Positions 37,888 to 46,009 of a stretch of 64,000 nt of DNA are shown in pieces. A model generated the notes under the pieces. That model was not told the origin of the DNA. It made no database searches and saw nothing but the letters and a program-made list of their open reading frames with translations. The stretch comes from an uncultured Sphingomonadaceae bacterium (GTDB lineage Bacteria; Pseudomonadota; Alphaproteobacteria; Sphingomonadales; Sphingomonadaceae): the NCBI GenBank assembly GCA_947501325.1, contig CANMVC010000001.1, positions 620,001-684,000 of the forward strand, in the 5' to 3' direction. Made by a program: the position numbers and the translations under genes. Numbering within the stretch: position 1 is the stretch's first letter; the number at the start of each line of letters is the position of its first letter.

Positions 37888-39039
37888 ATGCAATTCAAAA
37901 ATTTTGATATCGCGGCCTTTCTTCGGGACAGCTGGCAAAAGAAACCATTATTCCTGAAAAACCCGTGGACCGCTTGGCACAATCCGATTGAACCTGACGA
38001 TCTGGCCGGACTGGCCGTTGAGGAAGGGATTGAATCGCGCCTTGTCATCCGGTCCAACAACTCCTGGCAACTGGAACATGGTCCGTTGCCCGATGATCGC
38101 TTTGACACACTTGGCAACAAGCACTGGACCTTGCTGGTGCAGGCCGTCGATCATTATGTGCCAGAGGTTGCCGCCCTGATCGAACCGTTTCGCTTTATTC
38201 CCAATTGGCGGATCGATGACGTGATGGTGAGCTTTGCTGCGGACGAAGGCGGGGTCGGCCCGCATTTTGACCAATATGACGTGTTTCTGATTCAAGGCGC
38301 TGGCAAACGCCGCTGGCAGGTCGGCGGTCATTGTGACGAGAACAGCCCGCTAATGCCGCATGACGAATTACGTCTGCTCGCCGATTTTGAAGCCGAGGAA
38401 AATTTTGTCTGCGAGCCCGGCGATATTCTCTACATCCCCCCGGGTGTTTCGCATAATGGCGTCGCGATGGGCGAGGATTGCATGACCTATTCCGTCGGCT
38501 TTCGTGCGCCATCACGCAGCGATCTTATCGGCCATTGGGCCGATGATCTGCTTGCCGAGATGCAGGATGATGATCGTTATGCCGATCCCGAATTGGCGAT
38601 CCAGTCCAATCCCGGCGAGATATCTTCGGGCGCGCTGGACCGGCTGCACGCCATGATCACCGAGAAAATGGGTGACCGCCAAGCCTTTGCGCGCTGGTTC
38701 GGTCAATATAGCAGTACGCCGAAATATACGGAAATGGATTGGCAGCCAGAGCAGAAATTGGAGCCGCAGGAGCTGCGCGAAAAGCTCCAGCAAGGCGTTC
38801 CGTTACGTTGCAATCCGGCGAGCCGTTTTTCCTTCATCCGGACAGATGCCGAAAAATTGCTGCTGTTTGTTGACGGTCAGACAATGGAATGCACAGGCGA
38901 TGCGATCCCCTTTGCCGAAATCCTTTGCGCCGAAGCATTGGTGACAATGGACGAACCGTTTGCAATTTCAGACAGCACGATCAACCTGATCGTGGACCTG
39001 TATAATCGCGGGAGCGTGGCGTTCGAACCATTGGATTAG
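37888..39039 (+). CDS. roxA: Ribosomal oxygenase, RoxA/YcfD-like (JmjC cupin)
   Basis: 2-oxoglutarate/Fe(II)-dependent oxygenase; the E. coli homologue hydroxylates Arg81 of ribosomal protein L16. The 383-residue length fits. The iron ligands are visible as His126 and Asp128 in [15 protein letters not shown] and His189 in [14 protein letters not shown]. The N-terminus [17 protein letters not shown] is characteristic of the family, and the winged-helix C-terminal region follows. It is divergent from rluE; both enzymes act close to the peptidyl-transferase centre in E. coli. The ATG at 37888 follows TATGGAGCATCC, a good ribosome site. Confidence 0.88.
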   Translation: MQFKNFDIAAFLRDSWQKKPLFLKNPWTAWHNPIEPDDLAGLAVEEGIESRLVIRSNNSWQLEHGPLPDDRFDTLGNKHWTLLVQAVDHYVPEVAALIEPFRFIPNWRIDDVMVSFAADEGGVGPHFDQYDVFLIQGAGKRRWQVGGHCDENSPLMPHDELRLLADFEAEENFVCEPGDILYIPPGVSHNGVAMGEDCMTYSVGFRAPSRSDLIGHWADDLLAEMQDDDRYADPELAIQSNPGEISSGALDRLHAMITEKMGDRQAFARWFGQYSSTPKYTEMDWQPEQKLEPQELREKLQQGVPLRCNPASRFSFIRTDAEKLLLFVDGQTMECTGDAIPFAEILCAEALVTMDEPFAISDSTINLIVDLYNRGSVAFEPLD

Positions 39040-39062
39040 CAACAGCCGACCCCGCGAACCTG

Positions 39063-39761
39063 TCAACTCAGATCAAACTTCTCGGGTACCATCTTGGCCA
39101 ACATTTTTCGACAAACAGTCAGATTTCGATGAAAAACCTCATGCGCGTTCATCGCATCGAGAAAGGCCACCAACCCGGGCCATTTTGCCGCATCAGGTGG
39201 CCCGGCGACGAGGTCCGTCTGCATCAACTGTGCTGCGATGGCGAGATCAGCGATTGAGAGCTCGTCCCCGATAAAATAATTCCCCCCATCAAGCTGCGTT
39301 TCCAGATAGTCCCACAGCGGCGGCAGCTTTTCATTCCAAGCGGTGCGTGCGGTTTCCAGATCCGGTTCGCTGCCCGTCATGACAGCAAAAACAATCGGGC
39401 GGAATAGTCCGCCTCCGCCGTTCATCGCCATGACGCTATCGGCATATTCTTCCAACCACAAAGCGCGCGCATAGGCATAAGGATCTTCGGGATAAGCAGC
39501 AGGTTGCGGATGTTTCTTTTCAAGATAACCACACATGGCCGAACTGTCTGCAATGGTCCCTGCTGGCCCTTCTGTAGCAATGGACGTGTCACGCAAAGCC
39601 GGAATTTTGGCTAACGGGCTAATCTCCAGATACCAGTCCGGCATCGCCATGATGTTGATCGCCTCGCAATCATAATCCAGGCCCTTGAGCGCGAGCACCG
39701 CCTCTGTCTTGCGTTGAAACGGGGATAGAGGCGATCCGTAGAGAATATATTCAGCGGTCAT
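39063..39761 (-). CDS. Glutathione S-transferase family protein
   Basis: A 232-residue GST. The N-terminal thioredoxin fold begins YILYGSPLSPFQRKTEAVLAL, with DCEAINIMAMPDWYLEISPLA near 35 and the cis-Pro/glutathione-binding region KIPALRDTSIATEG near 55. GTIADSSAMCGYLEKKHPQ follows near 70. The helical C-domain has LDGGNYFIGDELSIADLAIA near 165 with the structural N-cap/hydrophobic staple motif. Substrate is unknown. It converges on the roxA gene with a 23-base gap. Confidence 0.9.
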   Translation of the reverse strand: MTAEYILYGSPLSPFQRKTEAVLALKGLDYDCEAINIMAMPDWYLEISPLAKIPALRDTSIATEGPAGTIADSSAMCGYLEKKHPQPAAYPEDPYAYARALWLEEYADSVMAMNGGGGLFRPIVFAVMTGSEPDLETARTAWNEKLPPLWDYLETQLDGGNYFIGDELSIADLAIAAQLMQTDLVAGPPDAAKWPGLVAFLDAMNAHEVFHRNLTVCRKMLAKMVPEKFDLS

Positions 39762-39846
39762 GAATGAGGCTTTCTGTTGATTTTAGCGGTGTGTTTGTGG
39801 CTGCCTATCAGCGATCAGCAGCGGCCAATGTCAACCGGCATTTTAA

Positions 39847-41025
39847 TTACCGATATTCAATCTTGACTGAATCCGCCGCCTGCTTCGCAAGTGCCCGAGC
39901 TGCATCAGTATCGGTTCCTGTGGCCAAGGCAACAGCCATGCGGCGATAGGGCCGGGTAACGGGTTTGCCGAATATCCGTACATCCACTTCAGCGTCCTTG
40001 TTGCCCAAGGCCAGGGCACGGGCAACGCCGGTGAACGCGAAACTTTCACTGTCCCGGTCTGCGAGGATCACGGCGCTCGCGCTGGCCGGCGCTGTGAGCG
40101 CGATATGCGGGATTGGCATCCCCATGATCGCCCGGGCGTGGAGGTCGAATTCGGTTAGATTCTGGCCGATGAGTGTGACCATGCCGGTGTCATGGGGACG
40201 GGGACTGAGCTCGGAGAAGATCACTTCGCCGGTTTTCGTCACAAAAAACTCGACGCCAAACAAACCATATCCACCGAGATTATCGACGACCTTGCGCGCC
40301 ATATCTTGCGCGGTGGCGAGCGCATCGTCCGTCATCGCCGCCGGTTGCCAGCTTTCCTGATAATCGCCGCGTTCCTGACGATGGCCGATGGGCGGGCAGA
40401 ACAGCACGCCCTCGCTCGTGCGGATTGTCAGCAGGGTGATTTCATAGTCAAAGTCGATAAACTGCTCGACAATCACCCGCGCGCGGTCGCCGCGCATATT
40501 ATCGACCGCATAATTCCAGGCGGCTTCCAGCGCGTCGGTGCTGTCCACTTTGCTTTGCCCTTTACCGGAGGAGGACATTACCGGTTTGATGACCAGCGGC
40601 AGGCCGATATCATCGGCAGCGGCCTGCACCTCGGCAAAGCTTTCGGCATAATGATAGCGTGATGTCGTGAGGCCGAGCTCCTGAGCGGCCACATCGCGGA
40701 TGGCGTCGCGGTTCATTGTCAGCTGGGTCGCGCGCGCAGACGGCACGACATTGAAACCTTCCGCCTCCACTTCGGCAAGAATTTCGGTGCGGATGGCTTC
40801 GACTTCAGGGACAATCAGATCAGGCTGATGCTTTGCGATCGCAGCGCGCAGCTTTTCGCCATCAAGCATCGGGAATACTTCATACGCATCGGCAACCTGC
40901 ATTGCCGGGGCAGCGGCATAAGCATCGCAAGCTATCACGTAAGCGCCGAGGCGCTTTGCGGAGATAACAAATTCGCGGCCCAGTTCGCCCGAACCGAGCA
41001 GCAGGATTTTTTTGGTGAAGGTCAT
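39847..41025 (-). CDS. purT: Formate-dependent phosphoribosylglycinamide formyltransferase PurT
   Basis: ATP-grasp enzyme using formate and ATP to formylate GAR in purine synthesis, independent of folate. From the ATG at 41025 it is about 392 residues: KILLLGSGELGREFVISAKRLG at the N-terminus and VPEVEAIRTEILAEVEAEGF near 70. PLVIKPVMSSSGKGQSKVDS near 145 is the ATP lid. LFCPPIGHRQERGDYQESWQ near 215 and FFVTKTGEVIFSELSPRPHDTGMVT near 265-290 supply substrate and metal residues. Earlier in-frame codons up to 41061 are less likely. Confidence 0.95.
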   Translation of the reverse strand: MTFTKKILLLGSGELGREFVISAKRLGAYVIACDAYAAAPAMQVADAYEVFPMLDGEKLRAAIAKHQPDLIVPEVEAIRTEILAEVEAEGFNVVPSARATQLTMNRDAIRDVAAQELGLTTSRYHYAESFAEVQAAADDIGLPLVIKPVMSSSGKGQSKVDSTDALEAAWNYAVDNMRGDRARVIVEQFIDFDYEITLLTIRTSEGVLFCPPIGHRQERGDYQESWQPAAMTDDALATAQDMARKVVDNLGGYGLFGVEFFVTKTGEVIFSELSPRPHDTGMVTLIGQNLTEFDLHARAIMGMPIPHIALTAPASASAVILADRDSESFAFTGVARALALGNKDAEVDVRIFGKPVTRPYRRMAVALATGTDTDAARALAKQAADSVKIEYR

Positions 41026-41070
41026 GGGTTGCCTACTAACGCGGATCGAAAGGTACGTCATGCCTCATTT

Positions 41071-41239
41071 TTCTCTCCCCTTGAGGGAGAGAATAGACTT
41101 GGTTTGGCAGCTTGCTGCTTAACAAGTCTTGGAGAGGGGTGGGCGGCCATATTTCACCATCGCATTATACCCCTCTCCGACTCCGACTAGGCAGGCAAGC
41201 TGCCAAGTCTCCGTTGTCCTCTCCCTCAAGGGGAGAGGT
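41071..41239. repeat. Long palindromic (MITE-like) element
   Basis: A 169-base intergenic hairpin. The ends are TCTCTCCCCTTGAGGGAGAG (left) and CTCTCCCTCAAGGGGAGAGG (right), each also nearly self-complementary. Internally GACTTGG...GGCAGCTTGC on the left pairs with GCAAGCTGCCAAGTC on the right, and GGAGAGGGG pairs with CCCCTCTCC. No target-site duplication was established. It lies between purT and the VOC gene; similar CTCTCCC...AAGGGGAGAG repeats are, to my recollection, dispersed in sphingomonads. Confidence 0.8.
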
Positions 41240-41248
41240 ATCAATTAT

Positions 41249-41710
41249 CTAAGCCCCCTCGGCCATCATATCCGCCATCCGCTTATTCATCTCTTCAGGA
41301 CTCACATCTTCAATATGGGTAGACAGGGACCATTCGTGACCAAAGGGATCTTTGACCGTGCCAGAGCGATCGCCGTAAAACTGGTCCTCCACCGGCCGAA
41401 TCTCGGTTGCTCCGGCATTGATCGCTTGTTTAAACGCAGCATCGCTGTCCTCGACATAGATCATCATACTGCACGTCCCGCCGCCGCGCTTGGTGGGACC
41501 CAGCTTGTCCATATCGGGAAATTCGTCCGACAGCATCACATGACTATCACCGATCAAAATGTCCGCGTGGCCAATTTTATCGCCCATCGGCATGCGCATC
41601 ACTTCCTCGGCGCCAAAAGCCTTTTTGTAAAACTCTATAGCCGCCGCCGCATCATCGACAGTCAGGTAGGTCGTTACGCTATGATAGCCGTCTTCTTTCC
41701 ATTGGGTCAT
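41249..41710 (-). CDS. VOC-superfamily (glyoxalase/PhnB-like) protein
   Basis: A 153-residue protein starting at the ATG at 41710, which has AGGAGAGG just upstream. The paired beta-alpha-beta-beta-beta modules of the vicinal-oxygen-chelate fold are visible: HSVTTYLTVDDAAAAIEFYKKAFGAEE near 8-35 and KRGGGTCSMMIYVEDSDAAFKQAINAGA near 75. The C-terminal end is SGTVKDPFGHEWSLSTHIED, typical of PhnB-like members. Activity is unknown; the family covers isomerases, dioxygenases and resistance proteins. Confidence 0.88.
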   Translation of the reverse strand: MTQWKEDGYHSVTTYLTVDDAAAAIEFYKKAFGAEEVMRMPMGDKIGHADILIGDSHVMLSDEFPDMDKLGPTKRGGGTCSMMIYVEDSDAAFKQAINAGATEIRPVEDQFYGDRSGTVKDPFGHEWSLSTHIEDVSPEEMNKRMADMMAEGA

Positions 41711-41737
41711 ATTTCCTCTCCTTGCCAGAAAGCCAAT

Positions 41738-41797
41738 ATGTAACAAATTTACATCACTTTTGGGAATATGTAATTTAGGAATTGATATAACATATCA
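41738..41797. promoter_or_regulatory. Two AT-rich inverted repeats upstream of the TonB receptor
   Basis: ATGTAA-CAAAT-TTACAT (41738-41754) is a perfect 6-bp inverted repeat. TGATAT-AAC-ATATCA (41783-41797) is a second perfect 6-bp inverted repeat, 52 bases before the receptor start. The right half ATAACATATC of the second site resembles half of the alphaproteobacterial Zur consensus (GAAATGTTATAWTATAACATTTC); the left half matches poorly. Metal control by Zur is therefore an inference. Confidence 0.5.
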
Positions 41798-41848
41798 TTT
41801 ATATTATCCGCTCTTTCAACCATTCCCCAATTCAGAAAAGAGTAGTCT

Positions 41849-43972
41849 GTGTCCCATCATAAATTCCTGACTTCCGCCGCCATTATATTATTGCCGATTT
41901 CACCGGCATTCGCACAATCCGGTCAACCAACCGAAACCGGCGATGATTTCCATAATGACGACGCGATCGTAGTGACCGCGCCCTATGTCGATCGGATCGA
42001 CATATTGGCTGGCACGTCCGTGTTGACTGGTGATCAACTCACCCAGGATTTGCGCGGCCAGATTGGTGACAGTCTGACCAAATTGCCCGGTGTTTCGTCG
42101 ACCAGCTTTGCCCCTGGATCTTCCCGCCCGGTGCTTCGGGGTTTTCAGGGGCCGCGAGTCCGGGTCTTGACCGATGGTATTGGAACGCTGGACGCTTCCA
42201 ATACCTCGGTCGACCATGCGGTGACCATTGATCCGCTGACGGCGCAAAGTGTCGAAGTGCTCCGCGGGCCGGCGGTACTCCTGTTCGGCGGTGACGCTAT
42301 CGGCGGCGCGGTCAACGTGATCGACAAGCGTATCCCCCGCGATGTCCCCGATGAAGCCTTTCACCTCGACGCTGTTGGTGGCTATGGCAGCGCGGCCAAC
42401 GACTGGAGCATAGGTGGTTCGCTCGATGTGCCGCTGACCGAGTCATTGGTTTTCCATGTTAACGGCAGCTACCGCGATACCGACGATGTCGACATATCCG
42501 GCTTTGTCCTGGCGCCTGAGCTGCGCAGCGAAGTTCTTGCCGCTGCGGCCGAAGAAACTGAAGAAGGCAATCTCGATGAAGCAGCAGAACTGACAGAAAC
42601 CGCCAATCAACGGGGCAGCATTCCCAATACTGCCAGCCGGACGATAAACGCGGCAACGGGCCTCGCCTACATAACCGACGGCGGCAATATCGGTTTTTCG
42701 GTTAGCTATTATGACACGGATTATGGCGTGCCGTCTCGCCCCGGCACGGAACATGCCCATGGCGACGATGACGGCGGTGAAGAGGAAGAGGAGGAGGGTC
42801 CGGTCACCATTGGGCTGGAACAGATTCGCGCGGATCTTCGCGCTGGCGTTAATCTGGGCGACGGATTCTTTGAATCGCTCAACCTGCGGACTGGCTATTC
42901 CGACTATGAGCATACCGAATTTGAAGGTGATGAAATCGGCACGGTCTTTGAAGTGGAAGGCATCGAAGCCCGGGCGGAACTGGTCCAGAACGACCGCAAC
43001 GGCTGGCGCGGCGTCATCGGGACGCAATTTCTGGCTCGTGATTTCAATGCCATTGGTGCCGAAGCCTTTGTCCCGAAAAATACGATTGAGAGCCTGGCCT
43101 TGTTCACCGTGCAGGAAGTCGATCTCGGTCAATTTGAGGTGGAAGCCGCGGCGCGTTACGATAATACCGACATTTCATCGAATATCGTCAATTTTGACCG
43201 CAGTTTCGACAGTTTCTCTGGTGCGCTGGGCTTTGCTTATGCACCGGCTGAAGATGGCCTGAAAATCGGCGTGAATCTATCCCGATCAGAACGCGCACCA
43301 TCGGCTGAGGAGCTCTTATCCAATGGTCCCCATATCGCCACACAGGCCTTTGAAATCGGTAATCCGAATTTCACCACCGAGAAAAGCTGGGGCGGAGAGC
43401 TTTATGCGCGCTGGAATTCCGAAGATATCCAGCTGAGCGCCACCGTTTTCGCCAATCTGTTCGACGACTATATTTTTGAAGCGGACACCGGTGAGGAAGA
43501 AGACGGCTTACCGGTTTTCCAATTTTTTCAAGAAGATGCGACCTATTATGGCTTTGAAGCCTCCGCATCCTTCGTTGTGGCCCGCGCAGGCGGGTTTGAG
43601 TTCGTCACCGACGGGGTTGCCGACTATGTCCGGGCGAAAATCAAGGATGGCGGCGGCCCCGTTCCGCGGATCCCGCCGCTCAGACTGCTGGGCGGTATCG
43701 CGGCAAAAAGCGATGCCATTGATCTGCGGGCCGAACTGGAATGGTCGGACAGCCAGGATCGCGTGGCCGAATTTGAAACGCCAACGGACAGCTTCACAAT
43801 GGTAAATGCCTCTGTGGCCTGGCGACCCTTAGGCAGGGAAGGCGGCGTCACGCTGCTCGCGGCGGCCAATAATATTTTCGATGTCAACGCGCGTCGTCAT
43901 GCGTCGTTCACGAAAGATTATGTACCGCTGGCAGGACGTGATATTCGTATTAGCGCAAAGTTTAGTTTCTAG
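41849..43972 (+). CDS. TonB-dependent receptor, ZnuD-like (predicted zinc/metal uptake)
   Basis: A 707-residue outer-membrane receptor. There is a signal peptide ending in SPAFAQ (residue 23), a TonB-box-like DDAIVVTAP near 37, and a plug domain with LTKLPGVSSTSFAPGSSRPV near 77 and SVEVLRGPAVLLFGGDAIGG near 134. The beta barrel ends in a C-terminal Phe (ISAKFSF). A loop at 301-318 reads EHAHGDDDGGEEEEEEGP. His/Asp/Glu-rich loops of this sort are characteristic of ZnuD-type zinc receptors. Inverted repeats lie just upstream. Substrate is inferred, not proven; copper or another divalent metal is possible. Confidence 0.82.
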   Translation: MSHHKFLTSAAIILLPISPAFAQSGQPTETGDDFHNDDAIVVTAPYVDRIDILAGTSVLTGDQLTQDLRGQIGDSLTKLPGVSSTSFAPGSSRPVLRGFQGPRVRVLTDGIGTLDASNTSVDHAVTIDPLTAQSVEVLRGPAVLLFGGDAIGGAVNVIDKRIPRDVPDEAFHLDAVGGYGSAANDWSIGGSLDVPLTESLVFHVNGSYRDTDDVDISGFVLAPELRSEVLAAAAEETEEGNLDEAAELTETANQRGSIPNTASRTINAATGLAYITDGGNIGFSVSYYDTDYGVPSRPGTEHAHGDDDGGEEEEEEGPVTIGLEQIRADLRAGVNLGDGFFESLNLRTGYSDYEHTEFEGDEIGTVFEVEGIEARAELVQNDRNGWRGVIGTQFLARDFNAIGAEAFVPKNTIESLALFTVQEVDLGQFEVEAAARYDNTDISSNIVNFDRSFDSFSGALGFAYAPAEDGLKIGVNLSRSERAPSAEELLSNGPHIATQAFEIGNPNFTTEKSWGGELYARWNSEDIQLSATVFANLFDDYIFEADTGEEEDGLPVFQFFQEDATYYGFEASASFVVARAGGFEFVTDGVADYVRAKIKDGGGPVPRIPPLRLLGGIAAKSDAIDLRAELEWSDSQDRVAEFETPTDSFTMVNASVAWRPLGREGGVTLLAAANNIFDVNARRHASFTKDYVPLAGRDIRISAKFSF

Positions 43973-43992
43973 CTGGAGTCGGGGTAATCCAT

Positions 43993-44015
43993 GTTCCTGC
44001 TAGAAACGCAGGAAC
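43993..44015 (+). promoter_or_regulatory. Leader hairpin before the first entericidin gene
   Basis: A perfect 8-bp stem GTTCCTGC / GCAGGAAC with a 7-base loop (TAGAAAC). It ends one base before the AGGAG ribosome site of the first entericidin gene and 20 bases after the TonB receptor stop. It could end the receptor transcript, or cover and modulate the ribosome site. There is no T-run. Confidence 0.45.
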
Positions 44016-44028
44016 AGGAGTTACTTAT

Positions 44029-44154
44029 ATGCGCAGAATCATTGTTTCTATCGCCCTTTCGTCGGCGCTCTTATTGGGCGCCTGCAACACCGTGCAAGGT
44101 GTCGGGGACGATATCAAATCCGTTGGCCGGGCTGGCGAACGGGCAATCGATTAA
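44029..44154 (+). CDS. Entericidin-like micro-lipoprotein 1
   Basis: A 41-residue protein: MRRIIVSIALSSALLLGAC followed by NTVQGVGDDIKSVGRAGERA and two more residues. It has a lipoprotein signal with lipobox LLGAC (Cys19) and the entericidin EcnA/EcnB core CNTVQGVG-DI-SVG. AGGAG lies eight bases before the ATG. In E. coli entericidins are small membrane lipoproteins described as an antidote/bacteriolysin pair under stress control; many bacteria carry a single entericidin-like gene of unclear role. First of three tandem copies. Confidence 0.88.
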   Translation: MRRIIVSIALSSALLLGACNTVQGVGDDIKSVGRAGERAID

Positions 44155-44177
44155 TCTATGGCATCAGGAGAATGAAC

Positions 44178-44303
44178 ATGCGCAAGATTTTGGCATCATT
44201 GATAATTTCTTCCACCCTCGTTCTGGCAGCCTGCAACACGGTCCAGGGTGTTGGCGAGGATATCGAGTCCGTCGGCCGCGCGGGTGAAGATGCGATCAAC
44301 TAA
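44178..44303 (+). CDS. Entericidin-like micro-lipoprotein 2
   Basis: A 41-residue paralogue: signal MRKILASLIISSTLVLAAC, then NTVQGVGEDIESVGRAGEDA. The lipobox is VLAAC (Cys19). The ATG at 44178 is chosen because AGGAG lies seven bases upstream; an ATG two codons earlier is too close to it. It lies 23 bases after copy 1. Mature parts of copies 1 and 2 are nearly identical apart from charge changes (DDIK/EDIE, ERAID/EDAIN), so copy 2 is more acidic. Confidence 0.88.
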   Translation: MRKILASLIISSTLVLAACNTVQGVGEDIESVGRAGEDAIN

Positions 44304-44415
44304 TTAACTGTCGACCGCGAATTTCGCTCTCGTCGCCGATATCCCCGGAACAAAGCCCGGATTGGCGTATTTTCCTTATAGCCGGTGCCCAATGCCCGGC
44401 CATGAGGAGAAGTAA

Positions 44416-44544
44416 ATGCGTAAGATTTTTGTGACCATCATTGTTTCATCCACGATCGTTCTTGCCGGATGCAATACCGTGCAAGGCGCGGGTCAGGACA
44501 TCGAATCCGTCGGCGACGAAGCGGAAGAAGTGATCAATGAATAG
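44416..44544 (+). CDS. Entericidin-like micro-lipoprotein 3
   Basis: A 42-residue paralogue: signal MRKIFVTIIVSSTIVLAGC, then NTVQGAGQDIESVGDEAEEV. The lipobox is VLAGC (Cys19). GAGGAGA lies just upstream of the ATG. It is 112 bases after copy 2, so it could have its own promoter, and it is the most acidic of the three. It converges on tatC with a 17-base gap. Confidence 0.88.
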   Translation: MRKIFVTIIVSSTIVLAGCNTVQGAGQDIESVGDEAEEVINE

Positions 44545-44561
44545 GCCGAGCTGAAATAGCG

Positions 44562-45341
44562 CTATTCGGCGGCCTTTTCTTTGGCCCGCTTGCGCTCAGT
44601 AAACCACATAATCGCCAGCGATACTTCGTAGAGCAAGATTAACGGGATACCGAGCAGGAACTGGGATACCACATCTGGCGGCGTCAATATTGCTGCCAGA
44701 ACAAAAGCCCCTACGACCATGTAACGGCGCAGACCCTTGAGTTGCTCGCGGGTGACTAATCCAGCACGATTGAGCAGCAATAGCAGCACTGGCAGTTGGA
44801 AACACACGCCAAAGGCTAGAATGAAGCGCATCACGAGATCAAGATAATCGCCCATGGCCGGCAAGGCTTCCTGGGTCATGCCACCGACTTCACCTTCAAA
44901 CCCCAGGAAAAAACGGAATGCCGTCGGCATGACGATGTAATAGGCTAGCGCAGCGCCGGCTGTGAATAATATTGGCGTGGCAAACAGAAAGGGCAGAAAC
45001 GCCTTTTTTTCGTTCGCATAGAGTCCTGGCGCGACAAAGGACCAGAGCTGGTTGGAAATAACCGGAAAAGCAAGGAGAAAAGCGGCGAACATCGCCACCT
45101 TAATCTCAACGAAAAACGCCTCATAAAGCTTGGTATAGACCAGTTTGCCTTCGCCGGGCGGGAAAGCATCCGTAAGCGGAACAACCAGAAGACCGAATAT
45201 TTCATCGGCAAAGTAGAAACTCACTGCAAAGGCGATGACCAGCGCGACCACAGCCCAAACCAGCCGCTGACGCAACTCGATCAGATGCTCGATCAGTGGC
45301 GCTTTGCTGTCTTCAATATCAGGCGCGGATTGTTCGTTCAT
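44562..45341 (-). CDS. tatC: Twin-arginine translocase subunit TatC
   Basis: Receptor and core channel subunit of the Tat pathway, exporting folded proteins. The 259 residues have six membrane helices. Conserved features are APLIEHLIELRQRLVWAVVAL near 15, with the signal-peptide-binding Glu, and the F-P-x-x-x-x-Q-L-W motif AFPVISNQLWSFVAPGLYANEKK near 85-105. FGVCFQLPVLLLLLNRAGLV follows near 175. It overlaps tatB by four bases. The order scpA-scpB-tatA-tatB-tatC is usual for alphaproteobacteria. Confidence 0.97.
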   Translation of the reverse strand: MNEQSAPDIEDSKAPLIEHLIELRQRLVWAVVALVIAFAVSFYFADEIFGLLVVPLTDAFPPGEGKLVYTKLYEAFFVEIKVAMFAAFLLAFPVISNQLWSFVAPGLYANEKKAFLPFLFATPILFTAGAALAYYIVMPTAFRFFLGFEGEVGGMTQEALPAMGDYLDLVMRFILAFGVCFQLPVLLLLLNRAGLVTREQLKGLRRYMVVGAFVLAAILTPPDVVSQFLLGIPLILLYEVSLAIMWFTERKRAKEKAAE

Positions 45342-45721
45342 GCGCCGGGTTTTTCTGAAGGCTTGTCTGGCGATTTTTCTGGCGCGCTGTCATCCAGTGG
45401 CAAATCGCCCTGCCCCGTTCCGCTGTCACTTTTTGCCGCTGGCGGACCATCAAGTGGCTCCATTTGCGGCTCATCATCAGATATGGTCGGATGTTCCAGC
45501 ATGATGCGCTCGTTTTCAGACGCCCATTTCTTTTCCATTTCCTGCAACTCGGCTTCGCGGACCATGGCGTCAAAGCCGGTCCGGAAATTGCCCATAACGC
45601 CGCGCGCCTTGGCCATCCAGCGACCCGCGGTGGCAAGCGCACGCGGCAATTCCTTGGGGCCAATCACAACGATAGCGATGATCACGATAATCGCGATCTC
45701 TGAGATGGAAAGGTCAAACAT
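45338..45721 (-). CDS. tatB: Sec-independent translocase subunit TatB
   Basis: Single-helix partner of TatC in Tat signal-peptide recognition. The 127 residues begin MFDLSISEIAIIVIIAIVVI, the TatB-type helix with Glu8, followed by GPKELPRALATAGRWMAKA, the TatB hallmark hinge. An amphipathic helix and an acidic Pro/Asp-rich tail come next. It is 32 bases after tatA and coupled to tatC by ATGA. Confidence 0.95.
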   Translation of the reverse strand: MFDLSISEIAIIVIIAIVVIGPKELPRALATAGRWMAKARGVMGNFRTGFDAMVREAELQEMEKKWASENERIMLEHPTISDDEPQMEPLDGPPAAKSDSGTGQGDLPLDDSAPEKSPDKPSEKPGA

Positions 45722-45753
45722 ATCTGTGCGCCGCTATGACCGGCGGACCAGCC

Positions 45754-45981
45754 TTAGCTGGCCGTCTTGTCGGGTGTCGCTGTTTTTTCAGCGTTCAAAT
45801 CGGCTGGTTTGCTGTCAATCTGGGTAGCAGCCTTCACGCTTTCCTCTTCTTCGGTAATGCCCTTTTTGAAGGATTTAATGCCTTTCCCGACATCGCCCAT
45901 CATTTCCGAAATCCGGCCGCGACCGAACAGGATCAGCACCAACGCTGCTACAATTAAAATCTGCCAAATACTCGGTTGCAT
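45754..45981 (-). CDS. tatA: Sec-independent translocase subunit TatA
   Basis: Pore-forming Tat subunit. The 75 residues comprise the membrane helix [20 protein letters not shown], with polar Gln at position 8 and the FGRGRI hinge. The amphipathic helix is [18 protein letters not shown], and a charged tail follows. Length and motif are standard. It lies 28 bases downstream of scpB with a good GGAGAT ribosome site. Confidence 0.95.
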   Translation of the reverse strand: MQPSIWQILIVAALVLILFGRGRISEMMGDVGKGIKSFKKGITEEEESVKAATQIDSKPADLNAEKTATPDKTAS

Positions 45982-46009
45982 CGAAAATCTCCTGATCTAT
46001 CCCTATTAC

